Positions 1 to 11,381 of a stretch of DNA of 64,000 bases are shown piece by piece; position 1 is the stretch's first letter; each line of letters begins with the position of its first letter. The position numbers were made by a program, and so were the translations under genes. The notes beneath the pieces are model-generated. The model was given only the letters and a program-made list of their open reading frames with translations, did no database searches and was not told the origin of the DNA. Source of the DNA: Neoceratodus forsteri (Eukaryota > Chordata > Ceratodontiformes > Ceratodontidae). Location: contig JADMNL010000028.1 in NCBI GenBank assembly GCA_016271365.2, positions 101,841,001 to 101,905,000 on the forward strand, read 5' to 3'.

Positions 1-310
1 GGTTCTGCCTTGCTCCCACTTTTGTGAAGGGGAATCACATCTGCCCTCCTCCAGTCCTCGGGTACCACCCCATCCTCCCATGATTTGTTAAAAAGGGTAG
101 TCAGTGGTGTCACTAGTTCTACCCTTAGTTCTTTTAGAATTCTGGGATGAATCCCATCAGGCCCCATTGCTTTGTCCACCTTCAGTTTTAAGAGTTCTTT
201 CAGAACCCTTTCTTCTATAAATGGGCTGGTATCAACTTCTGTATCCAGAGTGTTTCTACTGTTTGTTTTATGTACCTCCCCCTCTTCATTTGTATAGATA
301 GTGTGGAAGA
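1..310 (-). mobile_element. CR1-type LINE fragment (RT domain), cut by window edge
   Basis: The minus strand reads as an open stretch of CR1 reverse transcriptase with the motifs KAMGPDGIHPRILKELR and PEDWRRADVIPLHKSG. The same region of the CR1 copy at 20640-20830 aligns with it (KAMWSDGVHPRVLKELR, then a Y-K-S-G segment). Only the finger/early palm part of RT is present and the element continues off the left end. No stop is visible over about 80 residues, so this copy may be less decayed than the L1 beside it. The right edge near 310 is set by the start of a SINE and is approximate. Confidence 0.85.
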
Positions 311-317
311 GCAGGCA

Positions 318-746
318 ACGAACACTGATACTCACTGATACCCACGTGGACAACGCAGAGCACGCCAGAGGGCTGTGGGTTCAGTTCCCACATCTGGCAC
401 TTGGGTTAATATCCCAGTACTGACACTGTAGTGCAGCATCAGAGGGGTGCTGCACTTCTGAGGTGCCGTCTTTCGGATGAGACGTTAAACCGAGGTCCCA
501 TCTGCCTGGATTGGTGGTAGTTCAGGTGGATGTTAAAGATCCCATGGCACTTATCGAAAAGAGTAGGGGAATTTCCCTGATGTCCTGGCCAAATTTCCCT
601 CATTCACTAAAAATACCACCAACAGCTTAATCTGGTTCAAGATCAGTTGGCATTCATCTGTATCCCCCTCCCCCGGGTCATGCCTGAAAATAGGCAGGAT
701 TTGTCTAGTGCACTTACCCGGTCAACAAAAGCTAAATAAATAAATA
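318..746 (+). mobile_element. tRNA-derived SINE, V-SINE-like (copy 1)
   Basis: A B-box-like GGTTCAGTTCC lies near 390. It is followed by a conserved central block around 460-500 (GTCTTTCGGATGAGACGTTA, then AACCGAGG) that I know from widespread vertebrate V-SINE-type elements. The end is A-rich (CTAAATAAATAAATAAT). A second copy in reverse orientation at 27573-27825 keeps a clearer tRNA-like head. The head of this copy is degraded and the A box is not recognisable. The V-SINE family name is from memory; the tRNA-derived structure is visible. Confidence 0.7.
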
Positions 747-748
747 AT

Positions 749-1462
749 ACAGCTACATCAAACAATCGTAAACTTACAGGACAGAGCTGATGATGCAGAA
801 GCTAGGAGTCAAAGGAATAACTTGAGAATAAATGGATTCACTGAGGGGTCCGAGGGCACTAACTCGATTCAGTTTATGCAGAATTTCTTTAAAACCAAGC
901 TGGATTTAGCCGACAGCTGCTCCCTGGAAATGGACAGAGTTCACCGAACCTTAGGCCCACAGTCAAACACCTGACCAAGAGCCATTCTGATTCAGTTTCT
1001 CCGCTACCAAGAGAAAGAGCAGATCCTGCATAAATCGTGGCAACAAAGGGATTTAACTTACCAGAACCAGTGGATCTATGTAGATAACGATTATCCTACT
1101 ACAATGGCTATGAGGCGCAGAGCGTATGCCCCATTCTCAAAAAACTGAAGGAATCCAAACTCAAGTTCAGAACACCCTACCCAGCAAAACTGGTATTTCA
1201 ACTTGCAGATGGTGCCAAGACATTCGACATAGCCGAGGAAGCGGTGCGAGAACTGGCTAAAATTGGAATCGATATCCCACCTATACAGAGAAAGACGAAC
1301 GCTTCACTTGCTACTAAATTGGCCCACAAAGCATGGTCCAAAATACCTCCAAGGGACCAACCGGAAAGAAGGTGCTACGGCTATACAGTGAATAAGATCA
1401 GACCTCCGACAGCACTCCGTGGATCCCCTGAGACCCCTCCAATCAATCAGGGCCTGAAATGA
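749..1462 (+). pseudogene. L1 ORF1 (Transposase_22-like RNA-binding protein), truncated
   Basis: L1 ORF1 proteins form trimers that bind L1 RNA as a nucleic-acid chaperone. The frame from 749 reads LQDRADDAEARSQRNNLRI, the usual junction between coiled coil and RRM-like domain. It continues with MDRVHRTLGP and a C-terminal block (FLRYQEKEQILH, then RRRAYAPFSKKL). There is an in-frame TGA near 971 and a frameshift near 1145. After that the frame continues (KFRTPYPAKLVFQLADGAK) to a stop at 1462. The N-terminal coiled coil is missing. Assignment rests on motif order, so confidence in the family is good. It cannot make a functional protein. Confidence 0.8.
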
Positions 1463-2694
1463 ATTGACTGAATGAACACTTGCGCATCTGACTGCTTTGG
1501 CTGCAGGTAGGCCGACCTGGTTGCTCACCCCATGCTGTTTTAAGGCCTCTCCGGTGGCTACTCCCTTGACCCGATCCCCTCTGGGGATCCTCTCAACCTT
1601 TATGGGCCCACCGAGTTTACCTCGTGCAGATGGGTGATCCTCCCCCCAGAACAAGGGGGGACGCCTGTCAGAAGTTGTGGCATACACTTAAACTGAGGCC
1701 TCATGAGTGGCCTAGACCGCCTGTGTCCTCTGATGTCAGCCATGTGGGGAAACGCTTGGACGGAAGACAGAGGGGACCTCGTGATGGGAGGTATGAGGCA
1801 GGAGGTGACTACTGGAGGGTGGGCTCAGGATGGACTCCATGGATGGAGACCTCAGCCTACACAAGTCAAGTTACCCGAGACAGGTCAGTGGCACCCTCCT
1901 CCACATTTTAACAATTTTGTAAAAGCTCCTTTGCTTTTTGACTTTTCTTTTGAACTGCACACTATTTCCAACAGCACTTGTAGCGGACTTTGATATATGA
2001 TGCTTACTTAACTATTGATCCCATACTGCTTGGGGATAACTGTCAGCCTCTCATTCCAAACTGTGCCCTAAGGGGAATGCTGTGTGCACGTGCATTAGCT
2101 TGGTTCGCTCCCCACCAGCTGTACCGAAAGGGACGACCGAGGACTGGAGACGCACGGATCCTCCCATATGCTTTTCACCCCTCAGGGTGTCTGAGAGCAC
2201 TGACTTTTACAACATATAATGAGTACGATAAACTAACTAAATTTAGTACCTCCCTCTTCCCCTTTCCTAGTTGGGTTTAACTAAAACCCTGTAATAACAT
2301 CTCGGAGGGACGAGAGGCATGCTCACTTCCCCCTTACCTCCCATCCCCCCTACAAAAGAAACAATATCATCTTGCCTACCTAAACAGGTAAGGCCTAGCC
2401 AAGAATCCTTTTCTGGCATACCCTAGAGGCTAACCACTTACGTTTGAGTGGCTGACCCCATGGAAGCCCAAAGTTGTATTACAGTACCTGCCCGGTTGGC
2501 AGAATGCTGTGTTAAGCAGTTTCACCAGTTAACGTTTATCTTGTACTGTTCGATGTTAGAGGAACTTATTCCTCACATTTCCCCTTTTAGACAGTCACCT
2601 CTCCTATGCTCTGATTGTGAGCCAGTAGTTAGTTACATAATGGAGCTACAAGGAATACAGGTTACAAACTCTCAGTCCTAATTTCTGTTTTTAA
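1463..2694. other. L1 inter-ORF spacer
   Basis: About 1.2 kb lies between the ORF1 stop and the ORF2 start. Short ORFs here (for example 1703-1993 and 1990-2280) show no family motif. The spacer is long for mammalian L1, but spacers of this size may occur in L1/Tx1 relatives of lower vertebrates. I see no embedded repeat in it. Confidence 0.55.
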
Positions 2695-5600
2695 ATGGCT
2701 AATGTACCACTTAAGATTTTTTCTTTGAACGTAAATGGGTTGGGTAATCCCATAAAAAGATCTAGAATGCTTTCTCTACTTAAAAAGACCCAGGCAGGTA
2801 TAATGTACCAACAGGAAGCACATATGACTGTTAATGAGCATGAGAAGCTGACCAGGAGAGGGAATGCATGGGTCTTTTCCTCTTCTTTTAAGAAGGGCAG
2901 GAGAAGGGGGGGGGTCGCCATATTGGTTTCCAGCCATACCCCTTTTCAACCCATACGGAAGTGGGCTGACCCTGAAGGTCGCCTGGTGGTAGTACAGGGC
3001 CGCTTACAGGATAATGAGATCACCCTGGCCAATATTTATTTACCCCCCTGGCTCTCCTATTCCAACCATTAGAACCCTTCTGGATAAGGTAGTTCAATTA
3101 ACCAGGGGTATTTTAATTTTAAGTGGAAACTTTAATATTGCCCCTAGCCCTCACCTAGATACTACTAGAGTTGCCACAGGCAAGCAACTTGCCTCACATA
3201 AATTTTTTAAATGCTATATACAAGAGGTGGGCTGGCTGGATGTGTAGCAAACCCTTCATCCTAGAGACAGATGATATACCTTTTACTCAGCGGTGCACGG
3301 CTCATACTCCAGGATAGACCACTGCTTTATACAAAAAGAGAATTTGGGCTCTCTCTTAGGGAGGTCACTATCGGGGACATAATCCTCTCCAATCATGCTG
3401 CTGTGGTAACGGAGTGGGAGATGGACCTGGAGAGGCAAAATTCCTTCTAGAGATTCAACCCAATCCATCTAAAAAAAAAAAAAAATGCTCACTTTCGGGA
3501 ATTCTTTAATGATAAAATCCAGGAGATCCAGGGGGATAACCTGGGCATGGAGGTTTCCTCTGCAATAAGATGGGACAAATTGAAGGCAGTATTATGAGGC
3601 CACCTAATACAGTATTCCTCAGATCAGGCGAAACAACGTAGGGAAGAGTAGTCCAGATTAGAACAGACCCTCTCATTTCTTCAAATAGTGCACCAACAAG
3701 GAGATGATACAGTGCTACCACAACTTAAACAGACTAAAATGGAACTGGAGACACTAGCAATACAGAAAACTGAAATTGTCCTGGCCTACTTAAGACAGCG
3801 ATATGGCGAGGTCGGCCCCAGGGCCTCCCGCATGCTGGCATTCCAGTTACGCAAGCAAAGGTGCCTTTCAACTATACCCACAATTCCGGGACCCTGTCAT
3901 GGGAGCCCAGTGTACAAAGGTGAGCCAAATTACCCAGGTATTTAGTGAGTATTATAAAAAACTTTACACCCCAGACCACCCCCCAGAAGCTGAAGGCATC
4001 AAGGCTTTTCTCCAGCCCCTGGGCCTCTCTAGGCTGACCAATGAACAGCAGAATCATTTGGTTCCCCCATTACACGCACAGAGCTCCTGGCTGCCATTGC
4101 CCATGCTAAAACAATGAAAGCTCCTGGCCCAGATGGCTACGATGCAGAACTTTATAAACACTCAGTGCAGACACGCTCTCCAATCCTCCTGCAGGTGTAT
4201 AATGAAGTCCAACAAAGGACAACTGCCCCCCCCACCACCCAGCTGGTCATATGCGGCGATATCCCTGATCCCCTAAACCTGATAAAGACCCACAAGTGTG
4301 TACATCATACCGCCCAATTTCAGTTTTAAATGCGGATTATAAGTTACTTATGTCAATTATGGCCAAGCGCCTGGATTCAGTTCTACCTTCCCTCATTAAC
4401 CTTGACCAAACTGGTTTCATTAGTGCTAGATCTACCACAGACAATACAAGAAGGGCCCTACATCTGGTCCAGGAAATGCAATCCTGTAGCTCTCCATTTA
4501 TCCTTCTCAGCTTAGATGCTGAGAAGGCTTTCGACAGGGTCTCTTGGCCCTTCCTGTTTACAACTATGACCACAATGGGCATTTCCCTCCCTTTTGTTTC
4601 CATGATTAGAACACTGTACTCCTCTCCTAAAGCATGTGTAAAAGTGAGTGGGCATCATTCCACATAGTTCCCCCTTTACAGGGGCACCCGTCAAGGATGT
4701 CCTCTATCCCCAGGTCTGTTCGCCATATTCATTGATCCGTTGGAACAGGCCATTAGGCAGTCCCCCTTGGTAGAAGGTGTAGCGGTCAAAGAAATAGATC
4801 ACTGAATTGCCCTCTACGCTGATGGTGTCCTGTTATTTCTTGCCAATCCCCCCAGGTCAATGCCAGTGGTATTTAACATAACTGAGCAGTTTGGTAGATG
4901 CTCAGGATACAAGCTTAATATCACTAAAATGGAGGCTCTGGCATTTAATTTCTCCCCTACAGTGGAGTTAGCAGAGAGATTCCCCTTCCGTTGGGACCTG
5001 GTAAAATTGAAATACCTGGGCATATACTTGTCCCACCGAGCCGAGAATGCCAAAAGATTCAATTATGACCCATTCACTAAGCAACTCCAATCAGATTTGG
5101 CCTGGTGGAATATTCTCCCACTAAATCTCATACAGAGAGTGGATGTAATTAGAATGGTCATTCTGCACTGAGCTTTATATTTGTTCCAAAATATGCCCAT
5201 ACATATTCCCACCAAGATATTTCAAGTATGGAACAAATGCATCAGCAGGTTCATATGGTCTGGGCGTCGTCCCAGAATAAAATTCTGCACTCTGACTCTC
5301 CCAAGAGCTAAAGGCGGTTTGGCTCTTCCAAACCTCAAACATTACTACTGGGCTTCACATCTCTCATTTATAATACACAGGCTGTCAAAAGCCAACCTGA
5401 CTCGGTGGAGAGAAATAGAAGAGGACCTCATTCCACACCAAAAATGGGCTAGGTTGGTGTTACACTGCTCCACTTCCTATCCACATAACTGGCTCCCCCA
5501 GAACCCGTGGATCCTGTCCCAGCTGAAGGCATGGACCGAGATCCGTAAACAACTATCTCTCACCATATATCTTCCCCTAGTCTGCCCAGTGGTTCTCTTA

Positions 5601-6616
5601 GAGAATTTCACTCCCTCCTCCCTTGATCACATCTTTGAGTCCTGGGGCCATCTACAAATCTCTCACCTCTCACAGTTTCTGCATGGCAGGGATTTTAAGT
5701 CCTTCCAGAAGTTGAGCCGTACCCATGGACTTCGGCATTCAGACTTCCACAGGTACCTACAGCTGAGGCATTTCTATTAGTCCCTCCCCCCGGAACTACG
5801 AGACCCTGAAGCTATCTCTCCCCTGGTTACATGTCTTCAGCAATGTATTACTTCTGGGGGGATACCTCACATTATCTTGGTCCTATATAAGGCCATCATA
5901 GAAACCCTAGGATCAAACACTGATGATTATCGTGCAAAATGGAGCCTAGAATTTTGGTCTGATGTGCCTCTGCCATTATGGGAAAGGGGCTGTAGAATAA
6001 CATCAAAACTTACTCTCTCCCATAGCTGGAGACTGTTTGCCTGGCAGGTGAGACTTAGGTATTTTCGAACCCCAGTAACAACAGCCCATTTCATAGCAAC
6101 CCATCTGGGACTTTGTTGGCATCAGTGTGGAGACCCCACTGCACACCACACACATGGATTTTGGCTTTGCCCCAAAATTCAGCTCTTCCTGAATTCAATA
6201 CAAGCTGAATTAAGTGAATTGATGGGTATCCCACTTACATTTACTGCTGAATTCTTTATTTTACATATCCTCGCCCAGACATAAAGGCCACCCATACATG
6301 CTATCTGATGGGGATTTCCCTCGTGGTGGCAAAGAAGGCCCTGACACGAAACTGGATGACCACCAGGATACCCACTGTGCTAAACTGGAGGGAAATAATG
6401 ACCCATATTTATAGGTCTGAAAAGATTTCTTACTCCCTAAATGACTCCTCTGACTTATTTACTGAGAAATGGGCTAGGTGGGTTATGCACATCATGTTAA
6501 GAGACACTACCTTCATACCCTTAATAAATTATACTGTGAGTGTGTTCATTTATATAAGGCCCAGATACAGGCCTAGGTACCCAAGCACAAATAACCTTGG
6601 TGAATATGCGGATTAA
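2695..6616 (+). pseudogene. L1 ORF2 (endonuclease + reverse transcriptase), decayed
   Basis: ORF2p nicks target DNA and reverse-transcribes L1 RNA. The endonuclease starts at 2695 (KIFSLNVNGLGNPIKR, QQEAHM, RRGGVAILVS). The usual GDFN reads GNFN near 3127 and the C-terminal SRIDHCF lies near 3310. RT follows: KAPGPDGYDAELYK (4112), SYRPISVLNADYKLL (4303), AEKAFDRVSWPF (4519), [12 protein letters not shown] (4692). The catalytic box reads LYADG instead of YADD (about 4813). The C-terminal part has MPIHIPTKIFQVWN and FIWSGRRPRI (5190-5280) and ends near 6616. Stops or frameshifts occur near 3070, 3247, 3450, 4085, 4290, 4667, 5170 and 5780. EN and RT active-site substitutions add to the evidence that it is dead. 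Assignment to L1 is firm. Confidence 0.9.
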
Positions 6617-6884
6617 AGTGATGTATGTATTCTGCTGTCATGAATATCCTAAGCTGTCTTATATGTTGTGAGAAAGTGCTGGACTACCAGTACCAGCTAT
6701 CATTAATTTGTACCCAATAACTAATTGATTATATGACACAAAGTGTATCCTTAATAGACTATCTAAATGTATGGCTCCACTATAAATGTCTGTATAATTA
6801 TGAAATATGAATGTCAACCCAACCCTTGTAACCCTCCCCTTAAGTGGAAAAACATAATAAAAAATATATTAACAAAGAAAATTA

Positions 6885-7725
6885 ACTATGTTATCAGTGA
6901 ACACTGAAATATTTCAGCATTCACTCATAACAGTCTCCTTATGACCCTACCTCATGAGCCTGGTAGGTGAAAATTTTCAAATCCCATCCAAAATGTGATT
7001 TCACACAGCAACTGTGAAATCACCTTCTTGTATGGATTTAAAAAAAAATTTACCTGCCTTGTTTATAAGGTGGGGTCCCAAACAGGCCATGTTGAAAGTT
7101 TAGTGGAAAAATGTTAAAAATTAACAAGGGTATGAGTAAACGCTGTGGTGAAATATTTCAATGTTCACTTATAACTTAACCATTTTACCATATTTCTCCA
7201 CCAAATTTTCAACATAGCCTTCTTATGACCATACCTCAAGAACCCAGTTGATGGAACTGTTTAGATCTCACCCAAAACATAATTTCATGCAGCAAATGTG
7301 ATATCACCTTTCAAGATGGATTTGAAAGCTCTTACTTGCTTTGTTCATAAGGTGGGGTACCAAAAAGGCCATGGTGAAAGTTTGGTGGAAAAATGTTTAG
7401 AAATTAGAGAGTTATGAGTGAATGTTGAAATATTTCAATGTTCACTCAAAAATTGGTAATTTTAACAAATTTTACACCAAATTTTCAACATAGCCTTTTT
7501 ATGACCCCACCTCATGGACTAGTTTAGTGAAAATTTTCAAATCCTACCCAAAAGGTGATTTCACGCAGTGACCACAAATTAACCTTTCAGGACAGATTTG
7601 AAAAAACTTCACCGCCCTTTTACATGAGGTGGGGTGCCAAAAAGGTCATGTTGAAAATTCGGTGTAAAATATTAAAAAATGACAAAGTTATGAGTAAAAG
7701 TTAAAACCCCATTGAAATACAATTA
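6885..7725. repeat. Palindromic tandem array 1 (three ~280 bp monomers)
   Basis: Three monomers with landmarks 276-285 bp apart (TTTTCAACATAGCC at 7206 and 7482; the matching CTTATGACC-type block near 6936, 7221 and 7498). Each monomer is an imperfect hairpin. The left arm contains TTTTCAACATAGCC, then ATGACCCCACCTCATG. The right arm is its reverse complement (CATAAGGTGGGGT, then GGCCATGTTGAAA). Monomers are joined by a second, shorter palindrome such as 7416-7447 (GAGTGAATGTTGAAAT and its mirror). A second array of the same design is at 11850-12995. I do not recognise the family. Confidence 0.85.
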
Positions 7726-7978
7726 ACTGGATTTACCTTATTTTCTCATATTGCAGTCACCGATTCCAGCAACAAGATGTGCCTTCAACTGAGAGTGGAT
7801 CTATGTCATGGGACATGTTCAGGAGAGTGAGGGTGTCTGAGAGGGGTGTGGGGTGATGGGTGCTGGGTGGGGGTGGGGTGAGTGTGGTCAAATTGGCTGG
7901 GACCACTTTCTTTTTACAGGGTTAATGTAAAAAAAAATATGGAGGGACTGTTTTCTTTTTGCAGGTTTAATACTGGAT

Positions 7979-8010
7979 CTGACACTGGGGACTGGATACC
8001 CCAGTGTCAG
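7979..8010. other. GC-rich hairpin, 12-bp perfect stem
   Basis: CTGACACTGGGG is followed eight bases later by CCCCAGTGTCAG, a perfect 12-bp inverted repeat. It sits just after the TTTTTGCAGG block, the same place where array 2 has its GGGG/CCCC hairpins (13260-13340). Confidence 0.9.
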
Positions 8011-8191
8011 CTAAACTACATGACAGCACGGGGATGGGCACCTTGTTGTCATCACCTATTCATGGGGGGGATGATCTGGAGGGGAGGTGGTTGGCAAGTG
8101 GTACCCTTGTCCATTTATGTTATAACAGCATATCGAGAATGAACAAGGGAGGACTGGCTGACATCGGAAGGGGAGAGAATACTAAATAAAA

Positions 8192-8268
8192 AGGGAGACA
8201 GAAAGAGAGAGAGACAGACAGACAGATGGACAGATAGACAGATAGACAGACAGACAGACAGATACTGC
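8192..8268. repeat. (GACA)n/(GATA)n microsatellite
   Basis: About 75 bp of GACA with GATA and GAGA variants. Confidence 0.95.
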
Positions 8269-9168
8269 AATTGCAGTCACCTGCTCACTGTTTAAACTGA
8301 AGCCGGCAGTACGACTCCAGCTGCGGCTTCACAAGGCAAGAAAGTCCCATTGTTCTCATACAGAGAACGCAGGTGAATGGCTCCTCTCACTGAGCTGGGC
8401 ACTCTGGATTCTGGGTACCCAGAAGAGGTTTTGGTGGAAGATATTTTAAAAAATAAACACCAGAATTTTAGGTTCAGGTGTTTGTTTTTTAAAAATATAC
8501 CATAAGTTTTATGCATTTTACATGTTTTTTAGTTTTGGGGGGAACAATATGACAGCCATCATGACACGTAAAAATATTTTTGTGTTGTGAGAAGCAAGTG
8601 GCGAGAAACCAAAAACGTTCTCACGTGACAGAAAATGTTTGTTGTATGAGAGGGTTATCCAAAAACCCTTCTTTAAATCCATCTAACTCTGTAACCGTTA
8701 ATATTTTTTCACAAAACCTTCGAAAGACACTACCTTGGCACAGATCACTTCTACCCTGAAAGTTTCAGAAAAAAAAATCCATTCTGTCTAGGCTCTAGGT
8801 GACAGCAAAAAAAAAAAACACAAACAAAAAAAAAAACATGCTAAGTATAGGGAATAAAATTAGACATCTATAAGAAAATGACATATCCTCAGACATGACC
8901 TCAGAAACTACACAAGCTTCCGTCACAAAACTTTCCAAATATTTAGACCTTGTCACCTAGACAAAGCATTCCAAATTTCAGGCAGTTTCATTAAGTACCA
9001 TCATAACTATTAAGGTGCAAAATTAGGGGTTTAACACAGAACCTTTCGGTCATTCCTAACTATACTGGTACCACTGTGCCTGTGTAACTTATGGAACAGG
9101 TGTTGGCTCAGAAGGCTCCTGATAAATCTGTCTATCAGAGCAATTATACTAATGAATCAGTGACCATG

Positions 9169-9440
9169 GATTTATCAGTATGGTTAGTTCGTTATCACCG
9201 ATTTATTAGTACAGTTAGATCGTTATCCCCGATTTATTAGTACAGTTAGATCGTTATCCCCGATTTATTAGTATAGTTAGATCATTATCCCCGATTTATT
9301 AGTACAGTTAGATCGTTATCCCCGATTTATTAGTATAGTTAGATCGTTATCCCCGATTTATTAGTATTGTTAGATCGTTATCCCCAATTTATTAGTACAG
9401 TTAGATCGTTATCCCCGATTTATTAGTATAGTTAGTGCAT
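9169..9440. repeat. 31-bp minisatellite, about nine copies
   Basis: The block GATTTATTAG recurs at 9200, 9231, 9262 and onward at exactly 31-bp steps, with the rest of the unit reading TACAGTTAGATCGTTATCCC plus one C. The first copy is diverged. There are no unique spacers between repeats, so this is a head-to-tail tandem repeat. Confidence 0.95.
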
Positions 9441-9859
9441 CATCAAGTAGGGGCGGCCAGCTATAGCAACACTCACTCATGCTTGCATCTACTGTTCCGA
9501 AGCCGCCGACTCATTCACTCTCTTTGCTCTACAGTCAGTGGCTTCTTGAAGGAAAACCTCACAAAACTTACATTAAACACCTGACTTTAAATGCATTTTT
9601 TGAAGAAAATAATACTCATTGTAAAGCTTTGGCAGCATATTGTTTACGCACATGAACACTGCCCGGTCACGGTACAGTAAAGCAAGAATGTGAAAGGTAT
9701 TACAGTTAAGACAGTCTGAAAGAGGCAGGATCAACCAGAAACATTTTTTAATTACTTTTTACCCATAAAAATTGTGGCAGGATCAACCAGATAATTTTTT
9801 GCAGTGTGAGACAGCTGAATAGATTTATTTCCTTATGGTTGTGGCAACCTGTGTGTTGC

Positions 9860-9904
<45 letters not shown>

Positions 9905-10045
9905 AGGTGTGTGTAGCAGCCTGTGTGTTTCAGGTGTGGGTGATCACACTTGCTAGTGAGAAGGTCTGACACATGGAAAGTAGTGCAGTCATAGTGGGAG
10001 GCGTACTGTTGTTAAGGGATAATGCAAAGCACAGAGTGTGCTGTA
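9441..10045. other. Anonymous sequence with a (TG)n tract
   Basis: A (TG)n run of about 40 bp lies at 9862-9902. On its left are two copies of a short motif containing GGATCAACCAGA (9729 and 9780). No gene or recognised element is visible in the rest. Confidence 0.7.
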
Positions 10046-10425
10046 TCCAAGGCCTCTGGAATTCTGCGGTTCTGCGGTTGCAGAATTTGCCGCAGAATTT
10101 GCATCATGCCGCAGAATATATATAGTGCTGCAGAATACATTGTGTTTGGTGAATTTTCATATAAATATACTGTTTTTCCATAGTGTCAGGCTTTCTTTCC
10201 CACCTCGTTTAACTTGAAGCCCCTCTTCTATGCTCAGCATATGATGTCATCGATGACATCACATCATATTTAGCAATGGCAGGACTGCATTCTGCCAGAG
10301 AAATGAATAAATCATGCCGCAAAAATCAGAAAATTCTGCCGCAGAAGTCAAGGAGCCCTGCCGCGAAATCAGAAAATTCTGCCGAAGAACACCAGGGCCC
10401 TGGCTATATCCAGTCAGGGACCCCA
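10045..10425. repeat. Inverted-repeat element built on CTGCCGCAGAAT motifs
   Basis: The left side has TTGCCGCAGAATTTG and ATGCCGCAGAATAT. The right side has the reversed sense (AAAATTCTGCCGCAGAA, then AAAATTCTGCCGAAGAAC). Between them is a GATGTCATCGATGACATC palindrome near 10241. The layout is that of a small foldback or MITE-like element. The boundaries are approximate and the family is unknown. Confidence 0.5.
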
Positions 10426-10440
10426 ATTTTCCTGATTTTT

Positions 10441-10545
10441 CCTCCTATTTTATAATATATATATATATTTATTTATACAATGGGGGTGAGACATATTCCA
10501 GTGAAATAAAACATGTTATTTTCACTGCAGTGAAATAAATCCCAA
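10441..10545. repeat. Short (TA)n and a palindrome
   Basis: A (TA)n run near 10454 is followed by a near-perfect palindrome at 10499-10527 centred on AACATGTT, with arms CAGTGAAATA and TATTTTCACTG. It is the first of three palindromes in 650 bp. Confidence 0.7.
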
Positions 10546-10705
10546 TGACATCAGCAGAGTTAAAATAAATATCGTTTATTACACCCCCGCTAACCTTGTG
10601 CAAGCTGCGCTAAATCCACGCAAGCCGCGCTAAACCAGCGCTAAACCCAGCGCAAGCTGCACAAATTGTACATTTTGCAACAGAGGCCCCATTGTATAAA
10701 CAGGA

Positions 10706-10861
10706 CACATGATGTGCACATCGTGGAATATGAAAAATATTTTCACTCCTGCCTCATGAGCACTGAATATTTCACTCATGCCTTCGGCACTCGTGAAATA
10801 TCCAGGCTCACTCTGCAGGAGTGAAAATATTTTCCATATTCCACTCGTGCCTCATCATGTA
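10706..10861. repeat. Long palindrome A (~155 bp)
   Basis: The arms contain GTGGAATATGAAAAATATTT on the left and its mirror, AAATATTTTCCATATTCCAC, on the right. The pairing extends outwards to ACATGATG/CATCATGT and inwards to CACTCATGCC/GGCACTCGTG around the centre near 10783. It is imperfect but symmetrical over most of its length. Confidence 0.85.
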
Positions 10862-10865
10862 TCTC

Positions 10866-10900
<35 letters not shown>

Positions 10901-10928
10901 TATACACACATATATACATATATATATG

Positions 10929-10985
<57 letters not shown>
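10862..10985. repeat. (TA)n with short (CA)n interruptions
   Basis: About 120 bp of alternating TA, with CACACACA and ATACATA interruptions, directly between two long palindromes. Confidence 0.97.
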
Positions 10986-10987
<2 letters not shown>

Positions 10988-11140
10988 TACAATGGTGAGC
11001 TGTCAGGTAAATGATTTATCTACACAAGTGCTGTTTGACCTTGGATAACCTCACGAGTGGCATAAGCCACGAGTGAGGTGTCCGAGGTCAAACAGCACAA
11101 GTGTAGATAACTTATTTATCTGACAGCTCACCATTGTAGA
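10986..11140. repeat. Long palindrome B (~155 bp, near-perfect)
   Basis: The arms start TCTACAATGGTGAGCTGTCA and end TGACAGCTCACCATTGTAGA. The inner arms GTGCTGTTTGACCT/AGGTCAAACAGCAC and CTCACGAGTGGC/GCCACGAGTGAG meet at a four-base loop near 11063. Only a handful of mismatches are visible over about 75 bp per arm. Such a sequence could extrude as a cruciform. No coding function is supported. Confidence 0.95.
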
Positions 11141-11270
11141 TTTCATTTATGTAATAGGGATGATTTCTGTCTGTGCAGGGACATTTGCTTTTGACTGTTT
11201 ATCTTTTTTTAATGATAATTTATGGGACTTTTTGTTAACTTTCCTAGTGTATGTCTGCCTAGCATAGTGG

Positions 11271-11381
11271 TTGCTATTAAATGAAACACCACCCATTACG
11301 TAGAAAACTATGTGCTGAACAAATGGCACGCTCACAGCACCATGCTACCTTTTTCATTTTAAAGTTATTTGCATTCATTTG
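11271..11381 (+). repeat. Direct repeat, copy A (flanks array 2 locus)
   Basis: Starts ATGAAACACCACCCATTACG and ends TTTTCATTTTAAAGTTATTT. The same ~105 bp occurs in the same orientation at 13971-14071. The pair brackets 2.6 kb that contains palindromic array 2 and the hairpin minisatellite. Confidence 0.85.

Larger units (their letters stand above)
749..6880 (+). mobile_element. L1-clade LINE, near full length but decayed
   Basis: An ORF1-like segment is followed by a long spacer, an APE-type endonuclease, a reverse transcriptase and an L1-type C-terminus. A 3' untranslated tail of about 260 bp ends in AATAAAAAATATATTAAC near 6860. The order and motifs are those of the L1 clade ([33 protein letters not shown]). 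The 5' end starts inside the ORF1 coiled-coil region right after a SINE tail, so the element is 5'-truncated. Many stops and frameshifts show that it is dead. I could not identify a target-site duplication. Confidence 0.9.
7726..9045. repeat. Body of the palindromic-array repeat, locus 1
   Basis: After the array come a G-rich tract (about 7825-7885) and two pyrimidine-rich stretches ending in ACAGG (7920) and GCAGG (7964). Then there is a 12-bp-stem hairpin, a (GACA)n tract, and a block from about 8575 to 9045. That last block is matched at 42500-42764 plus 49301-49450 (both contain CTACCCTGA and end in TTAAGGTGCAAA, then TTAGGGGTTTAACA). No coding potential is visible. The shared order suggests one repeat family rather than chance. 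Confidence 0.6.

Noticed and set aside
7920..7966. Splice acceptors of host exons (pyrimidine tract then CAG)
   Set aside because: No conserved reading frame follows. The same block recurs at 13190-13212 as part of a repeat family.
9169..9440. CRISPR-like regular repeats
   Set aside because: The 31-bp units are head-to-tail with no unique spacers, and the context is eukaryotic.
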